Positions 1-7,184 of a DNA stretch of 64,000 nucleotides are shown here, piece after piece. Source of the stretch: Anaerovibrio lipolyticus LB2005 (GTDB lineage: Bacteria; Bacillota; Negativicutes; Selenomonadales; Selenomonadaceae); NCBI RefSeq assembly GCF_000621545.1, contig NZ_JHYA01000006.1:62001-126000 (forward strand), given 5' to 3'. The position numbers and the translations under genes were made by a program. The notes beneath the pieces are model-generated. The model saw nothing but the letters and a program-made list of their open reading frames with translations, made no database searches and was not told where the DNA came from. The stretch's first letter is position 1; each line of letters opens with the position of its first letter.

Positions 1-156
1 ATAGTGGCCCATGTCCATGATGAAGTAATTATAGAGGCTGATACCGGCATAAGCCTTGATGCAGTTTGCAAGAAAATGGCTGAGGTTCCGTCCTGGGCAA
101 ATGGATTGAACCTTAGGGCTGATGGATATATTTGCAAATTTTATAAAAAAGATTAA
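1..156 (+). CDS. C-terminal fragment of phage-type family A DNA polymerase (cut by window start)
   Basis: The first 51 codons are open in frame 1 and end at TAA 154-156. The fragment contains VHDEVIIE, the motif C signature (VHDE) of family A DNA polymerases, which carries a catalytic acid, followed by a short tail ending FYKKD. Cellular polA is present intact at 20517-23180, so this is a second, divergent polymerase. Family A polymerases of this type are common in Firmicutes phages. It lies just upstream of xis and int on the same strand, so I infer it is the last replication gene of an integrated phage or conjugative element whose body lies left of the window. Only the extreme C-terminus is visible; a host paralogue cannot be fully excluded. 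Confidence 0.7.
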   Translation: MVAHVHDEVIIEADTGISLDAVCKKMAEVPSWANGLNLRADGYICKFYKKD

Positions 157-173
157 TAGAAACGTCCTTTTTT

Positions 174-210
174 ACCTCCTTTCGTGGCTTAACGATAGGA
201 GGTGTTTTTT
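174..210 (+). promoter_or_regulatory. Hairpin sequestering the xis Shine-Dalgarno, followed by a T run
   Basis: ACCTCCT at 174-180 is the exact reverse complement of AGGAGGT at 197-203, which is the ribosome binding site of the excisionase gene starting at 212. The 16-base loop is 181-196. A run of seven T follows at 205-211, so the structure could also act as a weak intrinsic terminator for readthrough from the polymerase gene. Either way it should keep xis expression low. The function is inferred from the pairing only. Confidence 0.5.
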
Positions 211-211
211 T

Positions 212-421
212 ATGGCAGATAAAAATGCGTATATCCCTATATGGGAAAAGTATTCTCTCAGTATGGAGGAAGCAGCAGCATATTATGGAATCGGCGTTAA
301 AAAGCTTTACGGCTTAATCCGTAGTAACCCAAATGCTGATTTTATTCTTGAAATTGGGGCGCATTGCAGAATTAAAAGGGTAATGTTTGAAAAATATCTT
401 GATGAAACTACAGCCATATAA
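212..421 (+). CDS. xis: Tn916-type excisionase
   Basis: This 69-residue basic winged-helix protein starts ATG 212 with a perfect AGGAGGTG ribosome binding site at 197-204. The N-terminus IPIWEKYSLSMEEAAAYYGI and the C-terminal segment with IKRVMFEKYLDE follow the pattern of Tn916 Xis (helix-turn-helix DNA-binding, excisionase family). Excisionases bind the element ends and bend DNA so that the integrase catalyses excision. It is followed after 90 bp by the cognate integrase, the usual xis-int order of Tn916-like elements. Upstream in-frame codons from 122 overlap the polymerase end and have no ribosome binding site, so they are not taken as the start. Confidence 0.85.
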   Translation: MADKNAYIPIWEKYSLSMEEAAAYYGIGVKKLYGLIRSNPNADFILEIGAHCRIKRVMFEKYLDETTAI

Positions 422-433
422 AAATAGCATTTT

Positions 434-490
434 GAAAAGAAGATTTCCTGACGATATTATTAAATTAATATTCAAGACAATCTTCTTTTC
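434..490 (+). other. Long stem-loop between xis and int
   Basis: GAAAAGAAGATT (434-445) pairs perfectly with AATCTTCTTTTC (479-490), giving a 12-bp stem with a 33-base AT-rich loop that itself contains a small inverted repeat. The right arm is T-rich. It could reduce transcription from xis into int or stabilise the xis message. The role is inferred. Confidence 0.45.
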
Positions 491-511
491 TTCATGAAAG
501 GAGAGATTATT

Positions 512-1714
512 GTGAGCGAGAAAAGAAGAGACAAAAAAGGTCGTATTTTACATAATGGCGAGATACAGATGCCTGACGGGCGCTATAGATTTAAATATCT
601 TGGCCCAAATGGGAAAGAAATAGCAATTTATAGTTGGAGACTCGTCAGTACCGATATTACTCCTGCAGGAAAAAAAGATTCAGAACCTTTAAGAGAATTA
701 GAAAAACAGATTCAGAAAGACATCTTTGATAATATTGATACGCGTGCAAGTAATATTACTGTACTGCAACTTGTAAAAAAGTATATTGCAACCAAGAAGG
801 GGGTCAGACGAAACACTCAAAATGGTTATCATACAGTTCTTACTCTGTTAGAAAATGATTCTTTTGGTAGAAAAATTATTGCAAATGTAAAAAAATCTGA
901 TGCTAAAACATGGTTGATAAAGCTCCAGGAAGACGACGGAAGGAGTTATAATAGTGTTCGTGTTGTTGGTGGGGTACTTAGACCAGCGTTTCAGCTTGCA
1001 GTTGATGATGATTTCATTCGAAAGAATCCGTTTTCATTTTCTTTAAAAGATGTAATTGTTAATGAAAGTTTGAAACGAGAGGCTCTTTCGGAGGATGATG
1101 AGAAGAAATTTCTCGAATTTATCAAAGTAGATGGAGTTTACAAGAAATATTATGAGGTTATCTACATTCTCTTTAAGACCGGAATGCGTATTTCTGAATT
1201 TTGTGGTCTTACAATGGATGATATTAATTTTGATGATCATTCAATCAATATAGATCATCAGTTATTGAAGACCTCAAAGGTTGGGTACTATATTGAAAAA
1301 ACAAAAACCAAAAATGGTACTAGGGTAATACCGATGACAGACGATGTTGAGGAATGTTTCAGGACACTTATTGCAAAAAGAAAAACTCCACTTAAAGAAC
1401 CTATAGTAGATGGATATTCTGGTTTTTTATTTTTCAACAGAGAAAGAAGTATAACACATGCATATCTGTGGAATCAGTATTTCAAGAGAATTGTTGAGAA
1501 ATATAATAGACTTAACAAGGATTCTCAGATACCAAAGGTTACTCCTCATATTTGCAGGCATACTTATTGTTCAAATATGGCAAAAAGTGGAATAAATCCG
1601 AAGGCACTTCAGTATCTTATGGGCCATTCAAGCATAAGTGTAACATTAAATATTTATACCCATTTGAATTATAACGACATAAAGGAAGAGGTACACAGAA
1701 TAAATAATGCGTGA
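512..1714 (+). CDS. int: Tn916-type tyrosine integrase
   Basis: This 400-residue site-specific recombinase drives integration and excision of the element. I chose GTG 512 because AAAGGAGAG lies 7 bases upstream and the product then starts MSEKRRD, as in Tn916 Int; an ATG at 494 has no ribosome binding site. The parts in order are an N-terminal arm-binding domain (about 1-75), a core-binding SAM-like domain (about 85-170) and the catalytic domain (about 180-385). Active-site residues are visible: Arg in GMRISEF (about 223), Lys in the KTKNGTR segment, HICRH (HxxR, about 346), the GH of LMGHSS, and the nucleophilic Tyr in IYTHLN (about 381). The last gene of the element, it is followed by a repeat array likely to be the attachment-site arm region. 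Confidence 0.95.
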   Translation: MSEKRRDKKGRILHNGEIQMPDGRYRFKYLGPNGKEIAIYSWRLVSTDITPAGKKDSEPLRELEKQIQKDIFDNIDTRASNITVLQLVKKYIATKKGVRRNTQNGYHTVLTLLENDSFGRKIIANVKKSDAKTWLIKLQEDDGRSYNSVRVVGGVLRPAFQLAVDDDFIRKNPFSFSLKDVIVNESLKREALSEDDEKKFLEFIKVDGVYKKYYEVIYILFKTGMRISEFCGLTMDDINFDDHSINIDHQLLKTSKVGYYIEKTKTKNGTRVIPMTDDVEECFRTLIAKRKTPLKEPIVDGYSGFLFFNRERSITHAYLWNQYFKRIVEKYNRLNKDSQIPKVTPHICRHTYCSNMAKSGINPKALQYLMGHSSISVTLNIYTHLNYNDIKEEVHRINNA

Positions 1715-1739
1715 CATTCAGGCATATGGTGAAATTCCT

Positions 1740-1826
1740 GGTATAAAGATGTTTTTCTAACAATTTTATACCGAATTTTATACCTTTTGGTGACAAAAAT
1801 ATGCCAAATTATGCCAGAATATGGCA
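1740..1826 (+). repeat. Phased short repeats downstream of int, probable attachment-site arm region
   Basis: AATTTTATACC occurs twice exactly (1762-1772 and 1774-1784), with an inverted GGTATAAA at 1740-1747. Just downstream, TATGCCA at 1800-1806, TATGCCA at 1810-1816 and TATGGCA at 1820-1826 repeat with exact 10-bp spacing, one helical turn. Repeats of this kind next to int are typical of sites bound by the N-terminal domain of Tn916-type integrases, or by Xis. The core crossover sequence cannot be fixed without the left end. No tRNA gene is seen here. The rest of 1715-1910 is AT-rich and shows no gene. Confidence 0.45.
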
Positions 1827-1910
1827 ATAATCATATATGCTTCAATCCTTGGTAAATAAGGGATTATGGGAGAAATAGGGGGATTGGCTAATACAAATAC
1901 AAATATCTCC

Positions 1911-1939
1911 TTGACATGAACATAAAACAGTAGTATATT
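1911..1939 (+). promoter_or_regulatory. Sigma-70 promoter for the glycine riboswitch and symporter
   Basis: TTGACA at 1911-1916 and TATATT at 1934-1939 with a 17-bp spacer make a near-consensus promoter. Transcription should begin near 1946, about 20 bases before the riboswitch. Confidence 0.75.
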
Positions 1940-1967
1940 ACTCTATGTTAACTACATTAATCCGAAG

Positions 1968-2191
1968 AAGTCATCAGAATGCTTAGCAGACTGGTGATGG
2001 AGGGTACTCTGGAGAATCCCATTAAATTGGGTGCCGAAGGTGCAAGGTTTACATTTTATATGTAAGCTGAATCTCTCAGGCAAAAAGACAGTGATGATGA
2101 GTAACATGCCAAGTAATGTTCTAGAAGTTATGCGGCCTTGTTTATTTATTTTGTCTTTATGGAGTATCGTCCTTCGGATGATACTCTTTTT
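1968..2191 (+). promoter_or_regulatory. Single-aptamer glycine riboswitch with terminator expression platform
   Basis: The aptamer core is visible: TCTGGAGAATCCC near 2008-2020, GGTGCCGAAGGTGCAAGG near 2030-2047, and AATCTCTCAGGCAAAAAGACA near 2070-2090, all matching the glycine riboswitch consensus. TCATCA (1971-1976) can pair with the TGATGA near 2093-2100. Only one full aptamer is present; the 5' flank 1971-2005 could be the short ghost-aptamer partner described for type-2 singlets, which often sit before transporters. The platform is an 11-bp hairpin at 2162-2186 (loop TTC) followed by five T (2187-2191), an intrinsic terminator just before the ribosome binding site of the symporter. The direction of control (on or off) is not readable by eye. 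Confidence 0.88.
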
Positions 2192-2209
2192 ATTTTGGAG
2201 GATTTGATT

Positions 2210-3625
2210 ATGGACTACTTATTAGAACTTGTACAGATGGTCAACACCTATTTATCAGATTACATTCTATGCTTTCTGTTAATCGGTTTGGGCCTGTATT
2301 ATACCATCAGAACCCGCTTCGTTCAGGTTCGTTGCCTTGGTGAGGGCTTCAGACGTTTCTTTGGCAATTTTTCCCTTCATGGTGAAAATGGCAAGAGCGG
2401 TATGAGCTCCTTCCAGGCTTTGGCAACTGCGGTTGCAGCCCAGGTTGGTACTGGTAATGTGGTTGGTGCTTCTGGTGCAATCCTTACTGGTGGCCCTGGT
2501 GCTATTTTCTGGATGTGGATTATTGCTTTCTTCGGCATGGCAACCAACTATGCTGAGGCAGTTCTCGCTCAGGCAACTCGTGTCGTTAAGGAGGATGGCA
2601 CAGTTCTTGGTGGTCCTGTTTACTATATTCGTAAGGCTTTTCCAGGCGCATTCGGCAAGTTTTTGGCAGCATTCTTTGCAGTAGCAATCACCCTGGCACT
2701 GGGCTTCATGGGCTGCATGGTTCAGTCCAATTCCATTGGTGAAACCAGTGAGGCTGCCTTTGGTATTCCAGCTTGGGGCATTGGCTTGGTAATCGCATTA
2801 TTGGCTGGCTTCGTATTTATCGGTGGTACCAAGCGTATTGCCAGAATTACTGAGAAGCTGGTTCCTATTATGGCTGTTTTCTATCTTATCGGTGGTGCTG
2901 CTATTCTTTTGGCAAACTTTGAAAGAGTGCCGGAGGCTGTTTCTCTTATTTTCTACTATGCATTTAATCCTGATGCCATTATTGGTGGTAGCTGGGGTAT
3001 GGCAATCAAAACTGCTATTTCTCAGGGTGTAAAGCGCGGTCTGTTCTCCAATGAGGCTGGTATGGGTTCCACTCCACATGCCCACGCTTTGGCAAATGTT
3101 GAAAAGCCGCATGATCAGGGTGTTGTTGCTATGGTTGGTGTATTTATTGATACCTTTGTTGTTCTTACCATGACTGCTTTGGTTGTAATTACTACCCTTT
3201 ATACTGGTGACGGCGTATTGGCTAATGGAGCGGCAGAGGGGATTTCCAAGACCAATATGGCTCAGATTGCTTTCAGCAGTCTTTTCGGCAGCTCCCTGGG
3301 TAGTGCATTTATCGCTGTCAGCCTGTTGTTCTTCGCATTTTCCACTATCCTCAGCTGGAACCTCTTTGCCAAGATTAATGTGGAATACCTCATGGGCAAG
3401 TCCGCAGTAAAGGTTTTCTCCGTTATTGCTATTTGTTTCGTATTCATGGGCTCCTGCCTGTCAAACAATCTGGTTTGGGAGCTGACTGATATGTTCAATA
3501 ACCTCATGGTTATTCCAAACTCCCTGGCCCTGTTTGCTCTTAGCAGTGTGGTAGTTGGCCATGTGGATACTTCTAATCTTGAGGACGATGATGAAGCTGA
3601 ATATATGGTTCAGACTGAGAATTAA
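2210..3625 (+). CDS. Sodium/alanine-glycine symporter, AGCS family
   Basis: This 471-residue inner-membrane transporter takes up alanine or glycine with Na+. The family signature appears in FQALATAVAAQVGTGNVVG near the N-terminus and in the GVKRGLFSNEAGMGSTPHAHA segment in the middle. About 10-11 hydrophobic helices are evident, and the length is usual for the family. ATG 2210 is chosen because GGAGGA at 2197-2202 precedes it; an upstream in-frame start at 2138 lies inside the riboswitch terminator region and is not used. Regulation by glycine is expected from the riboswitch directly upstream, which also supports glycine as a substrate. A terminator follows at 3660. Confidence 0.93.
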   Translation: MDYLLELVQMVNTYLSDYILCFLLIGLGLYYTIRTRFVQVRCLGEGFRRFFGNFSLHGENGKSGMSSFQALATAVAAQVGTGNVVGASGAILTGGPGAIFWMWIIAFFGMATNYAEAVLAQATRVVKEDGTVLGGPVYYIRKAFPGAFGKFLAAFFAVAITLALGFMGCMVQSNSIGETSEAAFGIPAWGIGLVIALLAGFVFIGGTKRIARITEKLVPIMAVFYLIGGAAILLANFERVPEAVSLIFYYAFNPDAIIGGSWGMAIKTAISQGVKRGLFSNEAGMGSTPHAHALANVEKPHDQGVVAMVGVFIDTFVVLTMTALVVITTLYTGDGVLANGAAEGISKTNMAQIAFSSLFGSSLGSAFIAVSLLFFAFSTILSWNLFAKINVEYLMGKSAVKVFSVIAICFVFMGSCLSNNLVWELTDMFNNLMVIPNSLALFALSSVVVGHVDTSNLEDDDEAEYMVQTEN

Positions 3626-3659
3626 TAAAATAGCTTTAAATAATAAAATTTAAATTTAA

Positions 3660-3699
3660 AAGCGGTTGTATTCGGTAATCCGATTGCAGCCGCTTTTTA
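3660..3699 (+). terminator. Intrinsic terminator after the symporter
   Basis: AGCGGTTGTATTCGG pairs with CCGATTGCAGCCGCT around a TAAT loop, with a minor mismatch, and is followed by five T. Confidence 0.85.
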
Positions 3700-3730
3700 G
3701 TGTCAATATTTTATGTTAAAGACCTCATCC

Positions 3731-3765
3731 CCCTCCTGCGGAGGGACCTTCCCCAAAGGGGAAGG
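3731..3765. repeat. Tandem double-hairpin palindrome
   Basis: Two short GC-rich palindromes sit back to back: CCCTCCTGCGGAGGG (3731-3745) and CCTTCCCCAAAGGGGAAGG (3747-3765). They abut the stop codon of the minus-strand response regulator, so they may terminate or protect its message. The form resembles small dispersed palindromic repeats of Firmicutes genomes. Only one copy was seen in this window. Confidence 0.5.
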
Positions 3766-3766
3766 C

Positions 3767-4468
3767 TTATTTATTGCAGAATCTGTAGCCTGCTCCCCAT
3801 ACTGTTTCTATATAAATTGGGGAGGAAGGATTTGGCTCTATCTTTTCACGGAGACGGTTTATATGCACCATAACCGTGGCGGTGTCACCCATGGCATCAA
3901 GACCCCATATCTGGTCAAATAGCTTGTCCTTGCTGAAGACAATACCAGGATTTTCCGCCAAGAATAACAGTAGTTCAAATTCCTTGTTGGTAAGGGTGAT
4001 TTCTTTGCCCTTGTGATATACCATGTGGGTATCTGGCTGGATTTCCAGATCTCCTTTTTGAATGGTCTTTATCTTTGGTGTTGAATCACCAGACAGCTTG
4101 GTAAGTCGTTGATAACGGGCGAGATGAGCCTTTACACGGGCCACCAGCTCACTGGGACTGAAGGGCTTTATTACGTAATCATCGGCACCAAGTCCCAGAG
4201 CCCGGATTTTATCAATGTCCTCATGACGGGCTGATACCATAAGAATAGGCAGTTCCTTTTCCTTCCGCAGCTCCCGGCAAATCTGAAAGCCGTCCTGTCC
4301 CGGTAACATAACATCTAAAATAAGCAAATCATAATCATCCTTAAGCGCACGATTCAGACCGGCAGAGCCATCGGCTTCAATATCTACCTGAAAATCGCTG
4401 GCTTCCAGATAATCTCTTTCCAGTTCTGCAATTCCTGGATCATCTTCTATAATTAAAATTTTTTTCAT
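3767..4468 (-). CDS. OmpR/PhoP-family response regulator
   Basis: This is a 233-residue two-component DNA-binding regulator. The receiver domain (about 1-115) has the acidic pair in IIEDD, the phosphoacceptor Asp52 in LLILDVMLPG, and the conserved Lys in VIKPFSP (about 101). A winged-helix output domain (about 135-232) ends with the typical VWGAGYRF. The gene lies 60 bp downstream of its sensor kinase on the same strand. The natural target is the divergent PepSY gene at 6308, whose promoter carries a TGTTTA-N5-TGTTTA direct repeat of the kind bound by this family. The specific signal is unknown. Confidence 0.93.
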   Translation of the reverse strand: MKKILIIEDDPGIAELERDYLEASDFQVDIEADGSAGLNRALKDDYDLLILDVMLPGQDGFQICRELRKEKELPILMVSARHEDIDKIRALGLGADDYVIKPFSPSELVARVKAHLARYQRLTKLSGDSTPKIKTIQKGDLEIQPDTHMVYHKGKEITLTNKEFELLLFLAENPGIVFSKDKLFDQIWGLDAMGDTATVMVHINRLREKIEPNPSSPIYIETVWGAGYRFCNK

Positions 4469-4528
4469 GTAATCACTCCTCGTAAAAAATATATTTTATC
4501 CGTTAGCATCATGGCTGTCACTGGCCTT

Positions 4529-6100
4529 TTAAGAGGAAGGCGTTATTTGGGGCAGCTGTATTATAATGGTCAAACCTCCAGCTGGCCTGTTTTCAGCCCA
4601 TATTTTTCCATTCATACCGTCAATGATTCGTTTGGTAATGGCCAGTCCAAGGCCACTTCCCTTGGCTACATTGCTGCGGGCCTGATCGGTGCGATAGAAG
4701 CTGTCAAATAGCTTTGGCAAATCCTCCGTTGGTACTCCCGGGCCATTATCGGCAAAGGTAATACGAACGCTGTCATTGAGGGCTTCAAGGCGAATGTTAA
4801 TATCTACATTATCCCTGTTGGAATATTTACTGCTGTTGCTGATAAGGTTATCAATTACCCGCTGAAACTGAATTCTATCAATGGAAACCAGTCCCTCGTC
4901 TTCATTTGATAAATTCATTTCCATGGAGAGATTGATGTTTTTTTCAGCCAGAAGAGGCTTTTGCTCATTGTAAAAATCGGTAAAATAATACTTAAGGGGA
5001 ACATTTTCAAAATTAAAGGGTATCCGACCCAAATCCAGCTTGGAGAACAAAAACAGGCTTTCCACCAGCTTTTCCATGGTGGTGGCCCCTTGGAGTATCA
5101 TTTCCACATAGTGGCGTTGCTTTTCAGGAGTTTTGGCAATGCCATCAAGAATGCCGCTGGCATAGCCCTTCATGGATGTAAGAGGAGTGGACAGGTCGTG
5201 GGAAATGCCGGCTATGAGTTCCTTGCGGTTTTCCTCGTATTTTTCCTGCTGTTCACGAGCTGCCTTCAGCTCCAGACGCATGGCCTCAAAGTCGCGGCAG
5301 GCATCACCAAATTCATCCTGGGTTTGGATATCTATAGGTGTATCAAGATTCCCCTGACGGATTTCTGCTGAGGCCTTACGGAGAGCGGACAGCGGCTCCA
5401 GAATTTGTCGAGACAGCAGTCGGGAAAAATATAGTCCCAGCAGGATAATGGTTATGATAGCTACAATGATAATTACAGTAATAATATCATCCCAGTATAG
5501 AAGGGGGTTGGGCTTTGGAGGAGCATCCGGCGTAATAAGCGGTGCCTTTCCATAAGAATAGATTTGGGTACGTTGGTCAGAGGACTGATATTTAAATAAA
5601 AATATATCATCGTCCCAGAGCATAATGGAGCTTCCATTACTGCGTGAGGCTACCTTTTGTATTATTTCCTGTGAGTCAGCCTCAGGGGATATATAGGTTA
5701 TATTATTGTCCTGGGTCAATACACTTTGTATTCCCAGCTGCTCTAAATCGTGAAGTTCTTTTTCTATATTTGTGTCAAAGGGCATATTGAGTCCGGGACC
5801 TTGATTCATGCCATTGCGCATACCACGACCATGATGGTGTCTTCCCATACCTGGACCGGGCATAGGATCATTGCTGTTCTCCAGCTTTACCTTAATAGAG
5901 CTGATGGCAAACTGTATGGAAGGAGCCGGACCCTTTTCGGGCCACATAGAATTTATCTTGTCCTGGTTGGAGCCGTTTATCAGCTTCATCCCCAACATAA
6001 GACTGCTGCTGATAATAACTAGTACGCAGAACGGAATAAACACCATCATAAAATTAGTTATAAGTAAACGCTTTCTCACGGAAATATCCCGTAATCGCAT
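4529..6100 (-). CDS. Membrane sensor histidine kinase with Gly/His/Met-rich sensor loop
   Basis: This is a 523-residue kinase, partner of the regulator at 3767-4468. The start ATG at 6100 has AGAGGGTG upstream and gives MRLRDISVRK; a longer reading of 26 more codons lacks a ribosome binding site. The order is TM1 (about 14-40), an extracytoplasmic sensor (41-203), TM2 (205-226), HAMP (227-280), HisKA with His301 in ISHDLSTPLTSMK, and an HATPase domain with ADNGPGVP and GSGLGLAI. Residues about 78-107 of the sensor form an unusual Pro/Gly/Met/His stretch including RHHHGRGM, which could bind metal or another cation. A similar composition occurs in the divergent PepSY protein. Kinase assignment is secure; the ligand is inferred. 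Confidence 0.93.
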   Translation of the reverse strand: MRLRDISVRKRLLITNFMMVFIPFCVLVIISSSLMLGMKLINGSNQDKINSMWPEKGPAPSIQFAISSIKVKLENSNDPMPGPGMGRHHHGRGMRNGMNQGPGLNMPFDTNIEKELHDLEQLGIQSVLTQDNNITYISPEADSQEIIQKVASRSNGSSIMLWDDDIFLFKYQSSDQRTQIYSYGKAPLITPDAPPKPNPLLYWDDIITVIIIVAIITIILLGLYFSRLLSRQILEPLSALRKASAEIRQGNLDTPIDIQTQDEFGDACRDFEAMRLELKAAREQQEKYEENRKELIAGISHDLSTPLTSMKGYASGILDGIAKTPEKQRHYVEMILQGATTMEKLVESLFLFSKLDLGRIPFNFENVPLKYYFTDFYNEQKPLLAEKNINLSMEMNLSNEDEGLVSIDRIQFQRVIDNLISNSSKYSNRDNVDINIRLEALNDSVRITFADNGPGVPTEDLPKLFDSFYRTDQARSNVAKGSGLGLAITKRIIDGMNGKIWAENRPAGGLTIIIQLPQITPSS

Positions 6101-6212
6101 GGAAACACCCTCTTTATACTTAATAGTATTTAATTTCAATAATAGTATACGCTTTAATTCTAACAAAAATATAAACAAGTAAAAATCCGTATTTGTGAAA
6201 ATATTAAAGTAC

Positions 6213-6246
6213 TGTTTATATTTTGTTTAGATTTAGGATTTATACT
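6213..6246 (+). promoter_or_regulatory. PhoP-box-like direct repeat and -10 of the PepSY gene
   Basis: TGTTTA at 6213-6218 and again at 6224-6229, 5 bases apart, repeats with the 11-bp period used by OmpR/PhoP regulators. It is identical to the consensus half-site of enterobacterial PhoP boxes. The repeat lies 11 bases upstream of a -10 TATACT (6241-6246) that has no recognisable -35, the arrangement of an activator-dependent promoter. The nearby two-component system is the likely regulator. Confidence 0.55.
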
Positions 6247-6307
6247 TCAGGTGTACCCAATAAGGATACATAAAATACAAGATGATAAATTCAAGGAGGA
6301 ATTTACT

Positions 6308-7054
6308 ATGGATAACAAAATTATTTCTAAAAAAACCATGAAGAAGGCAGGGGCTGCGTTGGTTGTATGTGTTGTGGCATTAGGTGGACTTGGCTGGTAC
6401 GGCCATCAGCAGAAAATCAATCAATTCCATAATGTTGCACAGGCCAACAGCAAAATCGTGGAGACGAAATTAGCTGCCAATAATGTGGAAGTAATAGATG
6501 AAGCTCGTGTAAAGGCTGCAGCGGCTGAAGCTATGGGGGTAGATGAGTCCAGCATTTCCTGGAGGGAAATCATACTCTGTGACGGTCCTGGCGGTCACTT
6601 CATGGCCCGTGGTAGAAATTTTGATGGTAGCCAGGGCGTTTATAACGACAGATGCTATGGCCCTAATCATGATATAAACGACCATGGACCATATTGGAAT
6701 CGTGATGACAATGATAATAATGATTGTTATGGATATGGCGGTAATGGGTATCATCGTGGTCCACATCATGGTGGGCGTCATTACGGTGCCGGTTACCAGG
6801 GGGGTCCTATGAATGGAAATCAGGGCGGTCAGCAGTTTGGGCCTGGTAGAGGGCCTGGCTATGGAATGATGGCAAATAATGCGAATGCTCAGGACGCAAA
6901 TACCCAGGACTCAAATACCCAGTCTACCCCTGCACAGGTGGAATTCCATCCAATTTATAATGTAATTTGTAGTTCCAACAAGGTAGATTATATGGTGCAC
7001 GTTGATGCAGTATCCGGTACAGTGCTTCATTGTCGGGCTATCGCCAGCAGATAA
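6308..7054 (+). CDS. Membrane-anchored PepSY-like protein with Gly/His-rich insert
   Basis: This is a 248-residue protein. ATG 6308 is supported by AAGGAGGAA about 7 bases upstream. A hydrophobic segment (about 12-30) anchors or exports it. Residues 60-85 (an AAAAEAMGVDESSISW segment) and the C-terminus (DYMVHVDAVSGTVLHC) look like the first and last parts of a PepSY domain. They are separated by about 120 residues rich in Gly, His, Asn and Asp (for example HHGGRHYGAGYQGG) and by NANAQDANTQDSNTQ repeats. PepSY domains are often found near two-component systems as peptidase- or signal-modulating modules. Its divergent position to the kinase/regulator pair and the PhoP-like box suggest it is their target and perhaps feeds back on the kinase. 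The domain call is moderately confident. Confidence 0.7.
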   Translation: MDNKIISKKTMKKAGAALVVCVVALGGLGWYGHQQKINQFHNVAQANSKIVETKLAANNVEVIDEARVKAAAAEAMGVDESSISWREIILCDGPGGHFMARGRNFDGSQGVYNDRCYGPNHDINDHGPYWNRDDNDNNDCYGYGGNGYHRGPHHGGRHYGAGYQGGPMNGNQGGQQFGPGRGPGYGMMANNANAQDANTQDSNTQSTPAQVEFHPIYNVICSSNKVDYMVHVDAVSGTVLHCRAIASR

Positions 7055-7073
7055 TTAAATATCATAAATCCTT

Positions 7074-7107
7074 AAGCGACTGATACAGAAATTCAGTCGC
7101 TTTTTTT
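7074..7107 (+). terminator. Intrinsic terminator after the PepSY gene
   Basis: AGCGACTGA pairs with TCAGTCGCT around a nine-base loop, followed by seven T. Confidence 0.88.
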
Positions 7108-7184
7108 ATTTAAAACATACATTTGTTTTTCTTTTGTGTTTGTGATTAAATATAAATAAGGATTTTATATTGGAGGTTTTAGCT

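Noticed and set aside
122-421. 99-residue reading from ATG 122 for the excisionase
   Set aside because: It overlaps the polymerase end and the regulatory hairpin and has no ribosome binding site. The 69-residue form from 212 matches Tn916 Xis.
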